Shown here: in pieces, positions 35,719 to 44,904 of the stretch
Position numbering within the stretch: the first letter of the stretch is position 1
How the letters are laid out: the number at the start of each line of letters is the position of its first letter
Assembly: GCF_002210435.1 (NCBI RefSeq)
Contig: NZ_MZMV01000030.1
Span: 21,472-85,471 of the forward strand
Direction: 5' to 3'
Source: Micromonospora wenchangensis
Lineage (GTDB): Bacteria; Actinomycetota; Actinomycetes; Mycobacteriales; Micromonosporaceae
DNA: 64,000 nt
Notes under the pieces: model-generated
What the model was told of the DNA's origin: nothing
Databases searched by the model: none
The model's input: only the letters and a program-made list of their open reading frames with translations
Translations under genes and position numbers: made by a program

Positions 35719-38343
35719 GTGGCCAGCATCGACGATGCCGCTAGCGCCGGGGACGGCGCGTCCCGCCGACGGTCCCGGTGGCGGGGTGGGCTGGTCACGG
35801 TCGGCACGGTGACCGCGCTGGTGGCGGCGTTGGGCCTCACCCTGCTCGGTCGGGGCGCCGCCGAGGAGGCGTTGGCCAGCTTCGACGCCAGCAGTTGGCT
35901 GTGGAGCAGCACGCGGGGCGAGTTGGCCCGGGTCAACGGGATCACCGCCAGGGTGGACACCCGCAAGGAGGTTCCCGGGGCCCGGCAGCATCCGGTGCAG
36001 GTCACCCAGACCGACCGGCTGCTCGTCCTGCGCGACCTGGAGACCGGCCAGGTGAGCGCGCTGGACCTGGCCACCCTCCAGATCACCGCGACCACCCCCA
36101 CCACGCCCGGTCTCGGGGTCAACGTGGTGCTGCACGACGACGCCGCCTTCGTGGTGGACGCGGTGCGCGGCGTGGTGCGTCAGCTCGATCCCCGTTCGCT
36201 GGTGCCGGTGGGTGACCCGGTGCTGTTCCCGCCGGGCATCACCGCCGGCGCGTTCGACGGTCGGGGCCGGTTGTGGATCGCGGTGCCGTCGGAGGGCACC
36301 GTCGCCGCGGTCACCGCCGCCACGCTGCCGTCCGGGCCGGCGTCGGGGGCGGCCGACGTCGGAGGGCCTCGGCGGGTGCAGACGCATCCGGTGGCCGAGC
36401 CGAGTCACGAGTTGACGTTGTCCACCCTGGACGACGGGGTGGCGGTGCTGGACCGCACCACGGGCACGCTGGTGACGGTCCGGGACGGACAGACCCGGCG
36501 TACGGTGCTGGAGGCCGCCGCGGGCGGCGCGGTGCCGACGCGCACCAGCGGCCCGGTGGTGCCGGTGACGATCGGCGGGCAACGGCGGGTGCTCGCCGTC
36601 GGCGACGGCCGGGTGGTCACCCGGTTCGTCGTGCCGGGCAGCGGCGACCGGGTCGGGCCGGCCGTGGCCTGGGCAGGCCGGTTCTACTGCGCCGACGGGG
36701 TCACCGGCGCGATCTACGCGTTCGACGGGGTCGGGCATCTGGTGGAGACGATCCGGCCGGGCCGCACGAGAGGCCCGCTGGAGCTGGAGGTGCGGGAGAA
36801 CCACCTGTTCATCAATGCCCCGGGTTCGGCCACCGCCCGGGTGGTCGACGACGCGCACCGGGTGCGCACCGTCGACAAGTACGCCAACGACGTGCTGGGC
36901 GGGGACCCGCCGCCGGACCCGCCCCCGCCGCCTCCGCCGCCGAAGCCCCGGGTGGGCAAGCCCGGCGCGCCGGGTCAGGTCACCGCCACCGCCGGGGACG
37001 CGCGGGCCCGGATCGCCTGGCGGCCCGCCGCCGCGAACGGCTCGGCCGTGCTGCGGTACGTGGTGCAGGGCGCCGGGCGTCGGCACGAGGTGGGGGCGAA
37101 CCAGCGGTCGCTGGAGGTCACCGGGCTGACCAACGGGTCGACGTACACGTTCACGGTGTACGCGGCCAACGGCAGGGGCGACGGCCCGGCCCGGCGCAGC
37201 AACCCGGTGACCCCGACCTCGGCGGTGCCGGCCCCACCGGCCGGGGTCAGCGCGCAGGCCCGCCCCGACGGCACCGTGCTGGTGCGGTGGCCGGCCGCCG
37301 ACGGCCAGGGCAACCGGATCGCCCGGTACGCGGTGACCGCCACCTCGGCCGGCGCGAACGCCCCGGTCGGCGAGTCGCGTCGCACCGAACTGGTGGTGCC
37401 GGCCGGTGAGCTGACCTACGGCACCCAGTACGCGTTCACGGTGATCGCGGTCAGCGACCGGGGGGCCGCCTCGGTGGCCTCCCCGCTCAGTGACCCGGTG
37501 GTGCCGTTCGCCGCGCCGGGGCAGCCTGAGGGCCTGCGGGCGGCGACGGTGGCCGACCGGGCGGGCACGGTCGCGGTGCAGTGGTCGGCGGCGGCGGCGA
37601 ACGGCCGCCCGGTGACCCGCTACCAGGTGGACGTGGGCGGACGGACCAGCGAGGTGACCGGCACCGACACGACCGTCACCGGGCTGGGCGACGGGCAGAA
37701 CGTGCTGGTGCGGGTGCGGGCGGTCAACGAGGCCGGACCGGGGCCGGAGGCGAGCGTCACCGCCCGGACGGTGGCCGCACCCCGGGTGACGGTGACCGGG
37801 TCGTCGGCGGACGCGACGTCGGTGACGGTGAGGTTCACCGTGGACGCCGGGGGTGGGGAGTCGACCTGCACCGCCGCCACCGGCGGGAAGAACGCCACGG
37901 GCAGCTGCACCAGCCTGCGGGTGACCGGCCTGACCCCGGGCACCGCCTACACGGTGACGGTGACGGCCACCAACGCCGCCGGTCGGGGCACCGCCACCCG
38001 GGCGCAGGACACCGACCCGCTGTACGGGGTGGCGACCTGCGTCAACGGGCCGGACGGCGACCAGCGCACCTACTGTGACGCCGATGTGGACGGTCGCAAC
38101 GGCAACGAGGTCTTCTCGGTGCCCCGGCAGGACAACGACAAACAGGTCGGTTGGGCGAAGCCGGGCACCCGGCTGCGGGCGTACTGTCGGCGGCAGGGCG
38201 AGAACGTCGACTCCTGGATCTACAACGACCAGAAGCAGTCCACCTGGTGGGTCCGGGTCGACTACAAGGGGCGCAACTACATCCCCTGGGCCTGGCTCAA
38301 CCTGGCCGGCGGTGACGACATCGCCGTGCTGCCCACCTGCTGA
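35719..38343 (+). CDS. Surface protein with propeller-like region, four FN3 domains and SH3-like end
   Basis: The protein has 874 residues. GTG 35719 follows GGAGGG. A membrane anchor (GGLVTVGTVTALVAALGLTLLG) lies at about 24-45. Residues about 60-390 form beta-strand repeats with a propeller look (DRLLVLRDLETGQVSALDLA, LWIAVPSEGTVAAV). A poly-Pro hinge (PPPDPPPPPPPPKP) lies near 395. Four FN3 domains follow (for example SLEVTGLTNGSTYTFTVYAA, TYGTQYAFTVIAV), then a C-terminal region with WVRVDYKGRNYIPWAWL that looks SH3-like. It is the first gene of a unit with MoxR, DUF58 and transglutaminase-like genes. That group is widespread in actinobacteria, and its MoxR/DUF58 pair is thought to mature a partner protein, possibly this one. 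Confidence 0.8.
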   Translation: MASIDDAASAGDGASRRRSRWRGGLVTVGTVTALVAALGLTLLGRGAAEEALASFDASSWLWSSTRGELARVNGITARVDTRKEVPGARQHPVQVTQTDRLLVLRDLETGQVSALDLATLQITATTPTTPGLGVNVVLHDDAAFVVDAVRGVVRQLDPRSLVPVGDPVLFPPGITAGAFDGRGRLWIAVPSEGTVAAVTAATLPSGPASGAADVGGPRRVQTHPVAEPSHELTLSTLDDGVAVLDRTTGTLVTVRDGQTRRTVLEAAAGGAVPTRTSGPVVPVTIGGQRRVLAVGDGRVVTRFVVPGSGDRVGPAVAWAGRFYCADGVTGAIYAFDGVGHLVETIRPGRTRGPLELEVRENHLFINAPGSATARVVDDAHRVRTVDKYANDVLGGDPPPDPPPPPPPPKPRVGKPGAPGQVTATAGDARARIAWRPAAANGSAVLRYVVQGAGRRHEVGANQRSLEVTGLTNGSTYTFTVYAANGRGDGPARRSNPVTPTSAVPAPPAGVSAQARPDGTVLVRWPAADGQGNRIARYAVTATSAGANAPVGESRRTELVVPAGELTYGTQYAFTVIAVSDRGAASVASPLSDPVVPFAAPGQPEGLRAATVADRAGTVAVQWSAAAANGRPVTRYQVDVGGRTSEVTGTDTTVTGLGDGQNVLVRVRAVNEAGPGPEASVTARTVAAPRVTVTGSSADATSVTVRFTVDAGGGESTCTAATGGKNATGSCTSLRVTGLTPGTAYTVTVTATNAAGRGTATRAQDTDPLYGVATCVNGPDGDQRTYCDADVDGRNGNEVFSVPRQDNDKQVGWAKPGTRLRAYCRRQGENVDSWIYNDQKQSTWWVRVDYKGRNYIPWAWLNLAGGDDIAVLPTC

Positions 38344-38378
38344 CCAGCGCCGCCGTAGCCGAGGAGCATCCCGCCGTC

Positions 38379-39377
38379 GTGAACGACACCCCCGCACCGC
38401 TGAGCCAGCCGGAGGTCCAGGGTTTCGCCGCGCTGGCCGCCCGGCTGGCCGAGAACGTCAACGCGGTCGTGCTGGGCAAGCCGGAGGTGGTGCGGTTGGC
38501 GTTGACCGCCCTGTTCGCCCAGGGGCACGTGCTGCTGGAGGACGTGCCGGGGGTGGGCAAGACCACCCTGGCGCGGGCGGTGGCGGCGACCGTGCAGGGC
38601 CAGTGGCGGCGCATCCAGTTCACCCCGGACCTGCTCCCCTCCGACGTCTCCGGGGTGACGATCTTCAACCAGGCCAGCCGGGGCTTCGAGTTCCATCCGG
38701 GGCCGGTGTTCGCCAACATCGTCATCGCCGACGAGATCAACCGGGCCTCGCCGAAGACCCAGTCGGCGCTGCTGGAGGTGATGGAGGAGCGGACGGTCAC
38801 GGTGGACGGGGTCCGGCATCCGGTGCCGCAGCCGTTCCTGGTGGTCGCCACCCAGAACCCGGTGGAGATGGACGGCACGTACCGGCTGCCCGAGGCGCAG
38901 CTGGACCGGTTCCTGGTGAAACTGTCGGTGGGGTACCCGGACGAGGCCGTCGAGGTGGAGGTGCTACGCGGGGCGACGGTCCGCTCCCCCGACTCGCTGC
39001 AACCGGTCACCGACACGGCCACCGTCGGGGAGATGGTCCGGATGGCCCGCCGGGTGCACATCGCCGAACCCCTCTACGGGTACGCCGTCCGGCTGGCCAC
39101 GGCCACCCGGCAGCATCCGCAGGTCCGGGTGGGGGTCAGCCCCCGTGGGGTGATCGCGTTGACCCGGGCGGCGTGCGCGTACGCGCTGATCGACGGCCGG
39201 GGCTGGATCATGCCCGAGGACCTCAAGGCGCTCGTCGAACCGGTCTTCGCCCACCGGCTGCTGCTCACCGCCGACGCGCAGGTGCGCGGGGTGACCGCCG
39301 CCGACGTGCTGCGTCAGGCGGTGGCGTCGGTGCCGGTGCCGCTGCCCTCGGGCAGTTCGACCCCGACGCACGGCTGA
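38379..39377 (+). CDS. MoxR-family AAA+ ATPase
   Basis: The protein has 332 residues. Walker A LEDVPGVGKTTLARAVA, Walker B IVIADEINRASPKTQSALLEVMEE and sensor VVATQNPVEMDGTYRLPEAQLDRF, each seen in sequence, define MoxR. These ATPases act as chaperones for von Willebrand-type or DUF58 partners. GTG 38379 lies 35 nt after the FN3 gene and the DUF58 gene begins 11 nt after its stop, so the genes form one operon. Confidence 0.95.
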   Translation: MNDTPAPLSQPEVQGFAALAARLAENVNAVVLGKPEVVRLALTALFAQGHVLLEDVPGVGKTTLARAVAATVQGQWRRIQFTPDLLPSDVSGVTIFNQASRGFEFHPGPVFANIVIADEINRASPKTQSALLEVMEERTVTVDGVRHPVPQPFLVVATQNPVEMDGTYRLPEAQLDRFLVKLSVGYPDEAVEVEVLRGATVRSPDSLQPVTDTATVGEMVRMARRVHIAEPLYGYAVRLATATRQHPQVRVGVSPRGVIALTRAACAYALIDGRGWIMPEDLKALVEPVFAHRLLLTADAQVRGVTAADVLRQAVASVPVPLPSGSSTPTHG

Positions 39378-39388
39378 GCGGGCCGGGC

Positions 39389-40573
39389 GTGGGGCTCACC
39401 GCCCGGGGTACCGGGCTACTCGTCGCCGCGACCGCGTTGCTCGGCGCCGGGTTACGGTTCGCCTACCCGGAGCTGGCCGTGCTGGGGGCGGCGGGCACGG
39501 TGGCGGTCGGGCAGACGGTGCTGGCGGCGGCCCGCACCCCCCGGCTGGTGGTGTCCCGCACCGCCGACCCGGACCGGGTGGCGGTGGGCGAGCCGGCCCG
39601 GATGGCGTTGACCGTCCGCAACGCCGGACGGCTGCGGGTGGGCAGCCTGCTGGCCGAGGACCGGTGCGCGGGCCGGCCGGTGCCGGTACCGGTGCTGCGG
39701 CTGCGCCCCGGCCGGGACACCGGCCTCTCCTACGACGTGCCGACCCGTCGACGCGGGGTGCTGCCGGTGGGGCCGCTGCGGGTGACCCGCCGCGACCCGC
39801 TGGGCCTGTACGCCGCGACCCGCGCGTACGGGCCGACGGCGGTGGTCCGGGTGCATCCCCGGGTGCACCCGTTGACGGCGGTGCCGACCGGGGCGGGACG
39901 CAGCCTCGACGGGCGGACCGACGGGGTGCCGCACGGGTCGATCACCTTCGACTCGCTACGGGAGTACGTGGTCGGTGACGAGCTGCGTCGGGTGCACTGG
40001 CGCACCAGCGCCCGGGTGGGTGAGCTGATGGTGCGGGAGAACGTGGACACCAGCCTGCCCCGGATCGTGGTGCTGCTGGACAACCGGGCCGCCGCCCACC
40101 CGGACCGGTCCGCCGGGGTGGCCGCGTCGTTCGAGGCGGCCTGCGAGGCGGCGGCGTCGCTGGTGGTGGCCGCGTTCCGGCAGGACCTGCCGGTGGTGCT
40201 GCTGCTGGTCTGCCCGGCCGACGACGCGACGGCCGACCCGCCGCTGGACCGGCTCGCCGCGGTGACCCTGACCGACCCCCCGGGCCGGCGGCCCGACGAC
40301 GCGACGACCGGTGACCGCGACGGTGCGGCGCTGGACGCCACCCTGACCCGGCTGCGCGCCGACCGGCCCGGCGACACGCTGGTCTTCCTCACCGGCCCCG
40401 GTGGCCGCGACGACGTCGGACGGGTGGGCGCGCTACGCGGGGCGTACCCGTCGGTGCTGGTGGGGGTGCTGGGGGCGGCCGGGCCGACGCCGACGGCGGC
40501 CGGGCCGGTGGTGCTCGACGCGGTCGACGGCGCGGCGTTCGCCGCCGCGTGGGACGCGACCGGCCGATGGTGA
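39389..40573 (+). CDS. DUF58 membrane protein
   Basis: The protein has 394 residues. Two N-terminal membrane helices (GTGLLVAATALLGAGLRF, LAVLGAAGTVAVGQTVL) precede the DUF58 core with the signature FDSLREYVVGDELRRVHW and RTSARVGELMVRE. A VWA-like segment follows (PRIVVLLDNRAA). GTG 39389 is chosen because it follows the MoxR stop closely; the frame upstream is antisense-like. The 3' end overlaps the transglutaminase gene start at 40567. Partner of MoxR by the known gene pairing. Confidence 0.92.
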   Translation: MGLTARGTGLLVAATALLGAGLRFAYPELAVLGAAGTVAVGQTVLAAARTPRLVVSRTADPDRVAVGEPARMALTVRNAGRLRVGSLLAEDRCAGRPVPVPVLRLRPGRDTGLSYDVPTRRRGVLPVGPLRVTRRDPLGLYAATRAYGPTAVVRVHPRVHPLTAVPTGAGRSLDGRTDGVPHGSITFDSLREYVVGDELRRVHWRTSARVGELMVRENVDTSLPRIVVLLDNRAAAHPDRSAGVAASFEAACEAAASLVVAAFRQDLPVVLLLVCPADDATADPPLDRLAAVTLTDPPGRRPDDATTGDRDGAALDATLTRLRADRPGDTLVFLTGPGGRDDVGRVGALRGAYPSVLVGVLGAAGPTPTAAGPVVLDAVDGAAFAAAWDATGRW

Positions 40574-42888
40574 CGGTGACCGACCGGCCCGACGCCGCCG
40601 CACCGCACCGGGCACGGACGGACGGTCCGGCCGGCGGTGGGCCGGGCCGGGCCGCCGCCCGGATGCTGCGGGCGGCCGTGGTGCCGGCGACGCTCGTCGC
40701 CGCCATCGCCCTGGCCGGCGTGGCGCTCGACCGGGTGTACGCAGGTGACCTGCTGACCCGGCTGGTGACCGGCGCGGCCCTGGCGGCGGTGCTGGTCAGC
40801 GTGGCCGCCCGCCGGTTGCCCTCCTGGCAGGTGGCGCCGCTGTCGGTGGCCGCCATGCTCGGCGCGACGGCCTGGTCGGTGCGGCTCGCCGCCGCACACG
40901 CCGACCTGCCGGGCGGATTCCTCGACGTGACCGCCGACGCCGCCGCCAACGCGGTGCCCCGACTGCTCACCGCGATGATCCCGGTCGAACCGGCCCCGGA
41001 CACCGTGCTGGTGCCGGTGGTCGCCGCCTGGTTGGCCGGGCTGGCCGGTGCCGAGGTCGCACTCCGGGCCGGCCGGGTGCTGCTCGGTTTCCTCCCGGCC
41101 ACCGCGCTGTACGCCGGGGCCGTCTACGTCGTCGGCCCGAACGCCCAACCGGCGGTCGGGTCGTCGGTGGTCTTCGCCGGGCTGGTCGCGCTCGCCCTGG
41201 CCGCCGGCCGCACGGCGGGCGGCGACCCGGCCGCCGGGCTGCCGCCTGCCGTACGCGGCCCGGTTCGGGTCCGGGCGACGGTGGTCTCCGCCGCCGGGGT
41301 GGCGGTGGTGGTCGGGTCAGCGGCGCTGCTCGGGCCGGCCCTCGCCGGCCGGATCGACGACCGGCCGGTGGACCCGCGCCGCTACGTGCCGCCGCCCCGG
41401 GTGGAGTCGCTGGACGAGAACCCGCTGATCCGGATCTCCGGCTGGGCGTTGGAACCGCAGCAGAAGCTGCTGGACGTGTCGACCCGGGCCCCGGGCGACG
41501 GGCCGACCACGATCCGGCTGGCGGTGCTCAGCGACTACGACGGGGTGACCTGGCGGGTCGGGGCGACCTACCGCACCGCCGGTCGGGTCCTGCCCGGCGG
41601 CGACCCGCAGGCGTCGGACACCGTCCGGCAGGAGATCACCGTGGCCGGGTTGACCGGTCGGCTGCTGCCCGCGGTGGCCACCCCCCGCACCGTCGACGGG
41701 ACCCGGGTGGCGTACGACCCGCAGAGCGGCACGTTGATCCGGCCGGAGGGCCTGACCCCCGGGCTGACGTACACGGTCACCTCGGCGCGGGAACGGCTGG
41801 ACGCGAACCTGCTCGCCACCGCCGACGTACCGGCCGGGGCGCAGGTGGCCCGGGTGCTGCGGGTACCCGACGGGACACCGGAACGGCTACGCCGGCTCGC
41901 CACCCACCTGGCCGAGGAGAACGGCGCCCCGTACGCGCGGGCGGCGGCGGTGGAGCAGTTCCTCGCCGAGCACTACCGGCTGGTGGCGGACGCGCCGAGC
42001 GGGCACGCGTACCCGAACCTGGAGTTCTTCCTGTTCGGACCGCGCGGTGGCGGCGGCCAGCGGGGCACCTCGGAGCAGTTCGCCGCCGCCTTCGCGGTGC
42101 TGGGCCGGTTGACCGGCCTGCCGACCCGGGTGGTGGTCGGGTTCACCGCCCGGGGCGACGGGCCGGTACGGGCCGCCGACGCGTACGCCTGGCCGGAGGT
42201 GCTCTTCGCCGGGGTGGGGTGGGTGCCGTTCGACCCCCGGCCCCGCCCGGACACCGCGCCCCGGCCGGTGGAGGACGACTTCCGGCCGGCCCCGCCGAGC
42301 CCGCCGCCGTCGGAGGTGCCCGAGCCGACCGGAACCCCGTCGGCCACCCCGCCGGCGCTGGCCGCACCGGGCCGGACCACCACCGGGGAGCGCGGCGGGC
42401 GGACGCCGCTACTGCTGGGTGCCGGTGCCGGCGGGTTGCTGCTGCCCGGGGTGGCCCTCGGGGTGCTGGCCTGGCGTCGTCGGGCGCAGACCCGCGCCCG
42501 GTTGGGCCGGGGTGACCCGGGAACCCGGGTCGGCGGCGCGTGGCGGCACACCACCGACGCGCTGCGGCTGTCCGGACGGCCGGTCGGCGGGGACCTGTCC
42601 GCCACCGAGGTCGCCGACCGGGCCGGGCACGCCCTCGCCGAGGACACCGCCCGCGCCGGGGGTTCCCCTCCCGTCCCGGACACCGCCCGCGCCGGGGACC
42701 TGGGGCTGACCGAGTTGGCCGGGCTGCTCAACCAGGCGGCCTTCGCCCCCGGCACGCTGACCGACGCCCAGGCCGACCGGGCCCGGGACATCGCCGAGGG
42801 GTACGCGGCGGCGCTGCGGGCGGCCCGCCCCGGCTGGCGGCGGCTGCTCTGGTCGGTCCACCCCGGCCCGCTGCGCTGGCCCCGCTGA
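40567..42888 (+). CDS. Transglutaminase-like membrane protein with degenerate active site
   Basis: The protein has 773 residues. About six membrane helices at the N-terminus (for example VVPATLVAAIALAGVALDRV) precede an outside transglutaminase-like domain: RAAAVEQFLAEHYRL, RGTSEQFAAAFAVLGRLTGLPTRVVVGF in pieces, DAYAWPEVLFAGVGWVPFDP. In active members the motif is xCEQFA and xHAWPEV; here Cys is Ser and His is Tyr, while the Asp remains. A further membrane helix (LLLGAGAGGLLLPGVALGVLAW) and a DUF4129-like C-terminal tail follow. It is probably a pseudoenzyme that binds peptide or peptidoglycan rather than cross-linking. ATG 40567 overlaps the DUF58 stop. Confidence 0.88.
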   Translation: MVTVTDRPDAAAPHRARTDGPAGGGPGRAAARMLRAAVVPATLVAAIALAGVALDRVYAGDLLTRLVTGAALAAVLVSVAARRLPSWQVAPLSVAAMLGATAWSVRLAAAHADLPGGFLDVTADAAANAVPRLLTAMIPVEPAPDTVLVPVVAAWLAGLAGAEVALRAGRVLLGFLPATALYAGAVYVVGPNAQPAVGSSVVFAGLVALALAAGRTAGGDPAAGLPPAVRGPVRVRATVVSAAGVAVVVGSAALLGPALAGRIDDRPVDPRRYVPPPRVESLDENPLIRISGWALEPQQKLLDVSTRAPGDGPTTIRLAVLSDYDGVTWRVGATYRTAGRVLPGGDPQASDTVRQEITVAGLTGRLLPAVATPRTVDGTRVAYDPQSGTLIRPEGLTPGLTYTVTSARERLDANLLATADVPAGAQVARVLRVPDGTPERLRRLATHLAEENGAPYARAAAVEQFLAEHYRLVADAPSGHAYPNLEFFLFGPRGGGGQRGTSEQFAAAFAVLGRLTGLPTRVVVGFTARGDGPVRAADAYAWPEVLFAGVGWVPFDPRPRPDTAPRPVEDDFRPAPPSPPPSEVPEPTGTPSATPPALAAPGRTTTGERGGRTPLLLGAGAGGLLLPGVALGVLAWRRRAQTRARLGRGDPGTRVGGAWRHTTDALRLSGRPVGGDLSATEVADRAGHALAEDTARAGGSPPVPDTARAGDLGLTELAGLLNQAAFAPGTLTDAQADRARDIAEGYAAALRAARPGWRRLLWSVHPGPLRWPR

Positions 42889-42906
42889 CCGGCCCCCGGC
42901 GCGGAA

Positions 42907-42928
42907 CCGGAGCACTGTGAAGTGCCGG
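42907..42928. terminator. Small hairpin between convergent genes
   Basis: GCACT-GTGA-AGTGC extended by CCGG/CCGG with a 1-nt bulge lies between the ends of the transglutaminase-like gene and the convergent SDR gene (50-nt gap). A bidirectional terminator is plausible. Confidence 0.4.
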
Positions 42929-42938
42929 GACGGGGCGG

Positions 42939-43748
42939 TTACGCGGGGGGTGGACCGGCGGCGCGCAGCCGGCGGACCAGCTTGCGCAGGCCGGCCTGCC
43001 AACCGTCCGGGTCCTGCGCGCGGCGCAGCGCGTACCCGGCGACCTCCGGGTGGGGCAGGATGAGGAAACGTTCCTCGGCCAGCCCGGCGACCGCCGCGTC
43101 GGCGACCTGGTCGGGGGTGAGCACCGGGCCCGAGGCGGCGATCACCCGCGCGGCCAGGTGACCGGTGGCCAGCCCGTCGGCGAGCATCGGGGTGTCCACC
43201 CCCTGCGGGCACAGCGCGCTGACCCGGATGCCCTGGTCCCGGTAGGTGACCGCCAGCCACTCGGCCAACCCGACCGCCGCGTGCTTGGTGGCGGTGTACG
43301 GGGCGTCGCCGACCGCGGTCAGCACCCCGGCCGCCGAGCAGGTGTGCATCAGGTGACCGCCGCCCCGGGCCAGCATGCCGGGCAGCACGGCACGGGCGGC
43401 GTACACGTGGGCCAGCACGTTGACCCGCCAGGCGCGGTCCCAGTCGGCGTCGGGGGCGTCGATGCCGACGCCGGTGGCCACGCCCGCGTTGGCGCAGAAC
43501 AGGTCGATCCGGCCGTACCGTCGCTCGGTGTCGGCGACCAGGTCACGGACCTGGCCCTCGTCGGCGGCGTCGACAGCGACCCCCCGGGCGACCGGGCCGA
43601 CCGCCTCGGCGACGGCGGCGGTCGCGCGGGCGTCGAGATCAGCCAGGACGACGGCGGCGGCCCCCTCGGCGGCGAACCGACGGGCCAGCGCCGCGCCGAT
43701 ACCCCCCGCTCCCCCGGTGATCACCACCACCCGGTCGGTCAGGTTCAT
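42939..43748 (-). CDS. Short-chain dehydrogenase/reductase
   Basis: The protein has 269 residues. It has the Rossmann motif VVITGGAGGIGAALARRF, FCANAGV, the Ser in HTCSAAGV and the catalytic YTATK. All SDR catalytic residues are present. The substrate cannot be inferred. Its ATG overlaps the stop of the LLM oxidoreductase gene (43745-43748), so the two are one operon. Confidence 0.93.
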   Translation of the reverse strand: MNLTDRVVVITGGAGGIGAALARRFAAEGAAAVVLADLDARATAAVAEAVGPVARGVAVDAADEGQVRDLVADTERRYGRIDLFCANAGVATGVGIDAPDADWDRAWRVNVLAHVYAARAVLPGMLARGGGHLMHTCSAAGVLTAVGDAPYTATKHAAVGLAEWLAVTYRDQGIRVSALCPQGVDTPMLADGLATGHLAARVIAASGPVLTPDQVADAAVAGLAEERFLILPHPEVAGYALRRAQDPDGWQAGLRKLVRRLRAAGPPPA

Positions 43749-44770
43749 CTCAGCCCCGCCTCCGCCGGCCGCCCGGCGTCCACCGCCGACGGCGGACCCA
43801 GCCGGCTGATCAGCCCACCCAGGGCGGCGGCCCCACCGGCGGTCACCTCCGGGGTGGGCAGCAGGGCCAGCACCGGCACGTCCACCCCCGCGTCGGCGTA
43901 ACGGCGGACCTGGTCACGGCAGTGCTCGGGCGAACCGTGCAGGATCAGCGCGTCGACCACCTCGTCGGGCACGGCCGCGGCGGCGGCCCGCCGGTCACCT
44001 GCCGCCCAGGCCGCCCAGACCGGACCGAGCACGTCCTCGCGCCCCAGCCAGCGGTGGAACTCCGCGTACGCGGGAACGGTGAGGTAACTGGTGATCAACC
44101 GCCGGCCGAGGGTGCGGGCGTAGCCGGCGTCCTCGGTGGGGCAGACGAAGATCCGGGCGACCACCTCGAAGCCGGGACCGCGCCCGGTCAGCTCGGCCAG
44201 GGCCTGCGCGACGTCGCCGGCGGCCAGCCAGTTGAGGATCACCCCGTCGGCCTCGGCGGCGGCCAGCCGCAGCATCCCCGGCCGCAGGGCGGCCAGCAGC
44301 ACCGGCGGTGGACTGGCCGGCGGGCGTTCCAGGGTGAACCGGCGCACCCGGAACGTGTCGAACGCCCCGTCGACCGTCTCGCCCCGCAGCGCCGGCCGCA
44401 GGAACCGCAGCAGGTCACGGGTACGCCGGAACGGCTCGGTGTACGGAACCCCGTTCCAGTCCCCCACCACCACCGGGGAGGACGCGCCGATACCGAGGGC
44501 GAACCGGCCCGGGGCGGCCTCGGCCAGCGCCGCCGCGCTCATCGCCAGCAGACCCGGCCCCCGGGTGAAGGCGGGGGTGATCGCGGTGCCCAGCCGCAGC
44601 CCGGGTTGCCAGGCGGCGGCCAGCGCCAGCGGGGTGAACGCGTCGGTGCCGTTGACCTCCGACGACCACAGGTCGGTGAAACCGGCCTGCGCCAGGGCCG
44701 CGTAACCGGCCGCGTGCTCGGCGAGCGGGACACCGGTCAGCGGCACGGTGAAGCCCCATCGGTTCGTCAT
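43745..44770 (-). CDS. LLM-class (F420-dependent) oxidoreductase
   Basis: The protein has 341 residues. ATG 44770 starts MTNRWGFTVPLTGVPLAEH, and FTDLWSSEVNGTDAFTPLALAA, seen in pieces, with LGTAITPAFTRGPGLLAMSA and RFALGIGASSPVV matches the luciferase-like barrel of F420-dependent enzymes, abundant in this order. The substrate is unknown. It is translationally coupled to the SDR gene downstream. Confidence 0.9.
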   Translation of the reverse strand: MTNRWGFTVPLTGVPLAEHAAGYAALAQAGFTDLWSSEVNGTDAFTPLALAAAWQPGLRLGTAITPAFTRGPGLLAMSAAALAEAAPGRFALGIGASSPVVVGDWNGVPYTEPFRRTRDLLRFLRPALRGETVDGAFDTFRVRRFTLERPPASPPPVLLAALRPGMLRLAAAEADGVILNWLAAGDVAQALAELTGRGPGFEVVARIFVCPTEDAGYARTLGRRLITSYLTVPAYAEFHRWLGREDVLGPVWAAWAAGDRRAAAAAVPDEVVDALILHGSPEHCRDQVRRYADAGVDVPVLALLPTPEVTAGGAAALGGLISRLGPPSAVDAGRPAEAGLR

Positions 44771-44904
44771 CCGGTCGATCGTGCCCGCTCGCCCCGGCCG
44801 GAACAAGGCCGGCACCGGAGTGGATTCGGCGATGCCCGCCGCAGCAGCCGTCCGGGATGCTACGAACCCCTGGTGGGCCGGGCCGACGGCGACTGCCGAC
44901 GATC

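Noticed and set aside
35656..38397. 913-codon minus-strand frame opposite the FN3 gene
   Set aside because: His/Arg/Gly-rich composition typical of antisense reading in very GC-rich genes.
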